In this document: positions 39,480 to 41,864 of the stretch, piece by piece
Position numbering within the stretch: the stretch's first letter is position 1
Layout: the number at the start of each line of letters is the position of its first letter
DNA from: Paenibacillus elgii NBRC 100335
Lineage (GTDB): Bacteria; Bacillota; Bacilli; Paenibacillales; NBRC-103111
DNA length: 41,864 bases
Reading direction: 5' to 3'
NCBI RefSeq assembly: GCF_004000865.1
Contig: NZ_BIMB01000064.1
Span: 1 to 41,864 of the forward strand
The notes under the pieces: generated by a model
What the model saw: the letters and a program-made list of their open reading frames with translations, nothing else
What the model was told of the DNA's origin: nothing
Databases searched by the model: none
Translations under genes and position numbers: made by a program

Positions 39480-41528
39480 ATGAAAAAGGCTTTTAAAGTC
39501 TTAACCACCATCGCGGTCACCGGCAGCCTGCTTGCAAGCGGCACGGGATTCGTTACCGAGCCTGTACCGGCGGCTTATGCGGCGGAAACCGCGCAAGCTC
39601 CATCCGTGTATATCGCACCTATCGACCGAGCGAAATTTTTAGCCGGAAGCCTCTTCGACTTCCGTGTGGAATTAAATCACCTGACGGCGATGCCGTCGTC
39701 CGTCAGCATTACGGTGAACGGCAAAGATGCCGAGCAATTTTTCGGCAAGCCTCTTGTCAAAACCAACACAGACAAAAGCCAGGAGTTCACGATCCGGGAC
39801 GTCAAAATCAATGAACCCGGCACCTATGAAGTCGCCGTCAAAGCCGACAACGGCTTGGCGAAAACCGTGAAATACGAAGTCGTGCTCGCCGACCAAGGCG
39901 GCAAAAAGGCGAAAAACGTCATCCTGTTCGTCGGGGACGGCATGGCTTTCCCGGATATTACGATGTCCCGCATCATGTCCAGAGGCATCACCGAGGGCAA
40001 GTACAACAGTCTGCTCGAAATGGATAAATTCGATCAGCGCGCGGTCGTGACGACCTCCGGCATGGATGCGCTCGTGACGGACTCCGCCAACAGCGCCAGC
40101 GCGTACAATACCGGACACAAGTCCGCGGTCAACGGCCTGGGCATCTACCCGGACAATACGGAAAGCTCGCTTGACGATCCGAAGGTCGAGACGCTGGCGG
40201 AAATGCTTAAGCGCACCCGCGGCATGTCGGTCGGCGTCGTCACGACGTCGGAAATCGAGGATGCCACCCCGGCGGCCGTCGTCTCCCATACGCGCAGACG
40301 CTCGGACAAGCCGGAAATCGCCGAAATGCTGTACAAGCTGCAGCCGGAAGTGATTCTGGGCGGCGGATCGGCGTACTTCCTTCCGAAAACGACGCCGGGC
40401 TCCAAACGGAAAGACGAGAAAAACCTGTTCGATATGTTCCAGCAAAAAGGCTACACGATCGCAGAAAACGCCACCCAACTGAAAGCGGCGAATGCGCCGG
40501 ACAAGCTGCTCGGCCTGTTCCATACGTCGGACATGAGCGTATACTACGACCGCTCGACGAACAACAAAGCGGAGCTGAAATCGTTCACGGATCAGCCGAA
40601 CCTGTGGGACATGACGCAAAAAGCGCTCGATACGCTCAGCAAAAATGACAAAGGCTTCTTCCTGATGGTCGAAGGCGCAAGCATCGACAAGCAGCTTCAC
40701 CCGCTGGATTGGGAGCGCGCCGCTTACGATACGATCGAGATGGACAAAGCAATCGGCGTCGCGAAGCGGTTCGCCGAGCAGAACGGCGAGACGATGATCA
40801 TCGTTACGGCGGACCATTCGCACTCCGTCAGCGTAGCAGGAACGTATTGGGAAGGCGACGGCAAATCCGGCCGCGAAGCGCTGCGCACGTACGAGGATTC
40901 CAAGTTCCCGACGTATGTCGACAGCAACGGTGACGGGTTCCCGGACACGCCGGACGTTGACCGCAAGCTGGCTGTCGTGTTCGGCTCTCACCCCGACTAC
41001 TATGAAGATTACAAATTCGATGCGGTGCCGACTTCCCCGACGGTGAAAAACAAAGACGGCCAATATATAGCCAATCCGGCCAAGCTGGCGAATCCGGACG
41101 ATCCGAACCGCGACCGTTTCCTGAGATCGGGCACCATTAGTCAGGCGGACAGCCAAGGCGTCCATACGGCCGATGACGTGCCGCTGATGGCCTACGGCCC
41201 GGGATCGCAATATTTCAAAGGCACGATGGATAACACCGATGTGTTCTTTGGCATGGCTAACGCGCTTGGCCTAAATGCATCCGATGCGAAATCGGACGGC
41301 AAAAACTGGGTTCCGCTGGCCAGCTTCGTCAATATGATGGGCGGTACGGTGAAGTTCAACGCGTCGACAAGAGAAATTACGATTCAAATGAACGACAGCA
41401 CGGTTGTTTTGAATCTGAACAGCGGCAAAGCAACGAAAAACGGCAAGGATGTTACATTGGAGCATAAATTCGAGAACGGCACGACGTTCGTGTCCGGCAG
41501 CTCCATCCTGGAAGTGCTCGCGAAGTAA
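39480..41528 (+). CDS. secreted alkaline phosphatase with C-terminal copper-amine-oxidase-like domain
   Basis: A 682-aa exported phosphatase. The signal peptide ends near AAYAAE (about 35). Residues 40-140 form an Ig-like N-terminal domain. The catalytic domain carries VILFVGDGMAFPDI (metal Asp153), the nucleophile Ser202 in TDSANSASAYN, ATPAAVVSHT, FFLMVEGASIDKQLHPLDW, VTADHSHSVSVAG and QGVHTADDVPLMAYG, which together give the two-zinc, one-magnesium site. The last 75 residues (NWVPLASFVNMMGGTVKFNASTREITI onward) match the copper-amine-oxidase N-terminal-like module that Paenibacillus attaches to many exported proteins. It releases phosphate from extracellular esters. GGAGGTG lies about 12 bases before the ATG. 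Confidence 0.95.
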   Translation: MKKAFKVLTTIAVTGSLLASGTGFVTEPVPAAYAAETAQAPSVYIAPIDRAKFLAGSLFDFRVELNHLTAMPSSVSITVNGKDAEQFFGKPLVKTNTDKSQEFTIRDVKINEPGTYEVAVKADNGLAKTVKYEVVLADQGGKKAKNVILFVGDGMAFPDITMSRIMSRGITEGKYNSLLEMDKFDQRAVVTTSGMDALVTDSANSASAYNTGHKSAVNGLGIYPDNTESSLDDPKVETLAEMLKRTRGMSVGVVTTSEIEDATPAAVVSHTRRRSDKPEIAEMLYKLQPEVILGGGSAYFLPKTTPGSKRKDEKNLFDMFQQKGYTIAENATQLKAANAPDKLLGLFHTSDMSVYYDRSTNNKAELKSFTDQPNLWDMTQKALDTLSKNDKGFFLMVEGASIDKQLHPLDWERAAYDTIEMDKAIGVAKRFAEQNGETMIIVTADHSHSVSVAGTYWEGDGKSGREALRTYEDSKFPTYVDSNGDGFPDTPDVDRKLAVVFGSHPDYYEDYKFDAVPTSPTVKNKDGQYIANPAKLANPDDPNRDRFLRSGTISQADSQGVHTADDVPLMAYGPGSQYFKGTMDNTDVFFGMANALGLNASDAKSDGKNWVPLASFVNMMGGTVKFNASTREITIQMNDSTVVLNLNSGKATKNGKDVTLEHKFENGTTFVSGSSILEVLAK

Positions 41529-41586
41529 GCAGGCTCGCAAGATCAAACGATAAATGGAAATTACGGAGTGAATGGAGGCGTTACCC

Positions 41587-41864
41587 ATGCGGCTTAAACC
41601 AAGAGGCATGACCGCCTTAACCGTCGGCCTGATCGCCGTTACGCTCCTCGTTTCCGGCTGCAATCAACCGGTTCCCCTGTCTTCCGGGGGGCCGGTTGAT
41701 TCTTCCGTTTCGGCGGCAGCGTCCGCCCCGGCGGCGGAGACTTCGGCTGTCGGAGCGCAGCCGAAGCAGGCAGACGCTGCGGCGGGGAGCCAGGCCGCGA
41801 CAAGCGCGGGAGAGGCCGGCAAAGCCGCTCTGCCAGCGGCGGCGGCGGATGCAGGGCAAGCGGG
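41587..41864 (+). CDS. lipoprotein, N-terminal part only
   Basis: The ORF starts at ATG with GGAGG nine bases upstream, 58 bp after the phosphatase stop and with no terminator between, so it is probably co-transcribed. Residues 1-25 are a lipoprotein signal (TALTVGLIAVTLLVSGC, with Cys25 as lipidation site). What follows is a long low-complexity linker of Ala, Ser, Gly, Gln and Glu running to the right edge of the window. The function is not visible. A very strong RNA hairpin begins inside codon 25, the lipobox Cys codon. Confidence 0.75.
   Translation, partial: MRLKPRGMTALTVGLIAVTLLVSGCNQPVPLSSGGPVDSSVSAAASAPAAETSAVGAQPKQADAAAGSQAATSAGEAGKAALPAAAADAGQA
41662..41701 (+). repeat. 16-bp hairpin inside the lipoprotein reading frame
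   Basis: AATCAACCGG pairs perfectly with CCGGTTGATT, and the stem continues through two G.T pairs and four C.G pairs to an 8-base loop. It begins 75 bases after the start codon and is followed by TTCTTCCGTTT. In the protein it encodes residues just after the lipidated Cys. Confidence 0.65.

Noticed and set aside
39672..41210. A 512-codon minus-strand frame opposite the alkaline phosphatase
   Set aside because: It is a shadow of the phosphatase gene, whose active-site motifs are all present on the plus strand.

Overview
The window looks like the chromosome of a spore-forming Gram-positive of the Paenibacillaceae (Paenibacillus/Cohnella type). This is inferred from three things: strong AGGAGG-type ribosome binding sites with TTG/GTG starts, two carbohydrate ABC importers with lipoprotein binding proteins and AraC-type or YesMN-type regulators, and a secreted alkaline phosphatase with a copper-amine-oxidase-like tail. 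Most of the window is GC-rich. AT-rich islands lie at 1-2930, 4577-5600 and 31025-31970 and are probably acquired. I found no rRNA, tRNA, CRISPR array, integrase or complete insertion sequence.

Left accessory region (1-7.8 kb). A secreted 800-aa protein has a WapA-like N-terminal region, fibronectin-III-like modules and a single terminal YD-repeat stub. It is followed 22 bp downstream by the start of a second exported protein that runs off the left edge. To the right are a decayed membrane-protein gene, a CmoM-like methyltransferase, a cupin, an AT-rich Gfo/Idh/MocA oxidoreductase lacking the EKP lysine, an orphan coiled-coil protein, a small protein with a caspase-fold-like His/Cys pair, and a DinB-family protein.

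Carbohydrate locus 1 (7.87-19.6 kb, minus strand). An AraC-type membrane sensor is coupled to an unusual solute-binding lipoprotein. Then comes a seven-gene run: binding protein, two permeases, sugar-phosphate isomerase/epimerase, Gfo/Idh/MocA dehydrogenase, NanE and DUF4127. Together they suggest import of an amino sugar or related glycoside, redox or epimerisation of it, and entry through N-acetylglucosamine-6-phosphate. The substrate is unknown. A 15/19-identical direct repeat with 20-bp period upstream of the sensor gene looks like an AraC-type operator.

Middle region (19.8-31.9 kb). A PHP phosphatase and MgtC-type protein form an operon, with a metallophosphoesterase just downstream. A plus-strand run follows: two GNATs, a secreted protein, a histidine phosphatase, YoaP and an R2K-type ATP-grasp. 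Beyond it are a purine-type NCS2 permease, a frameshifted DUF4339 gene, a 25-aa ORF coupled to an unknown gene, a nucleotidyltransferase, a VanZ-family protein and an Rpn-type nuclease.

Carbohydrate locus 2 (32.1-39.3 kb, minus strand). Two permeases and an LplA-type binding protein sit behind a promoter with a near-consensus cre site and end at a strong terminator. A YesM/YesN-type sensor kinase and regulator pair follow.

Right end (39.4-41.9 kb). An alkaline phosphatase lies behind a Pho-box-like promoter. A truncated lipoprotein gene follows and carries a 16-bp hairpin just inside its reading frame. The best leads for something undescribed are the NanE/DUF4127 importer locus with its coupled second binding protein, the acetyltransferase/YoaP/ATP-grasp run, the split WapA/YD arrangement and the small His/Cys protein.
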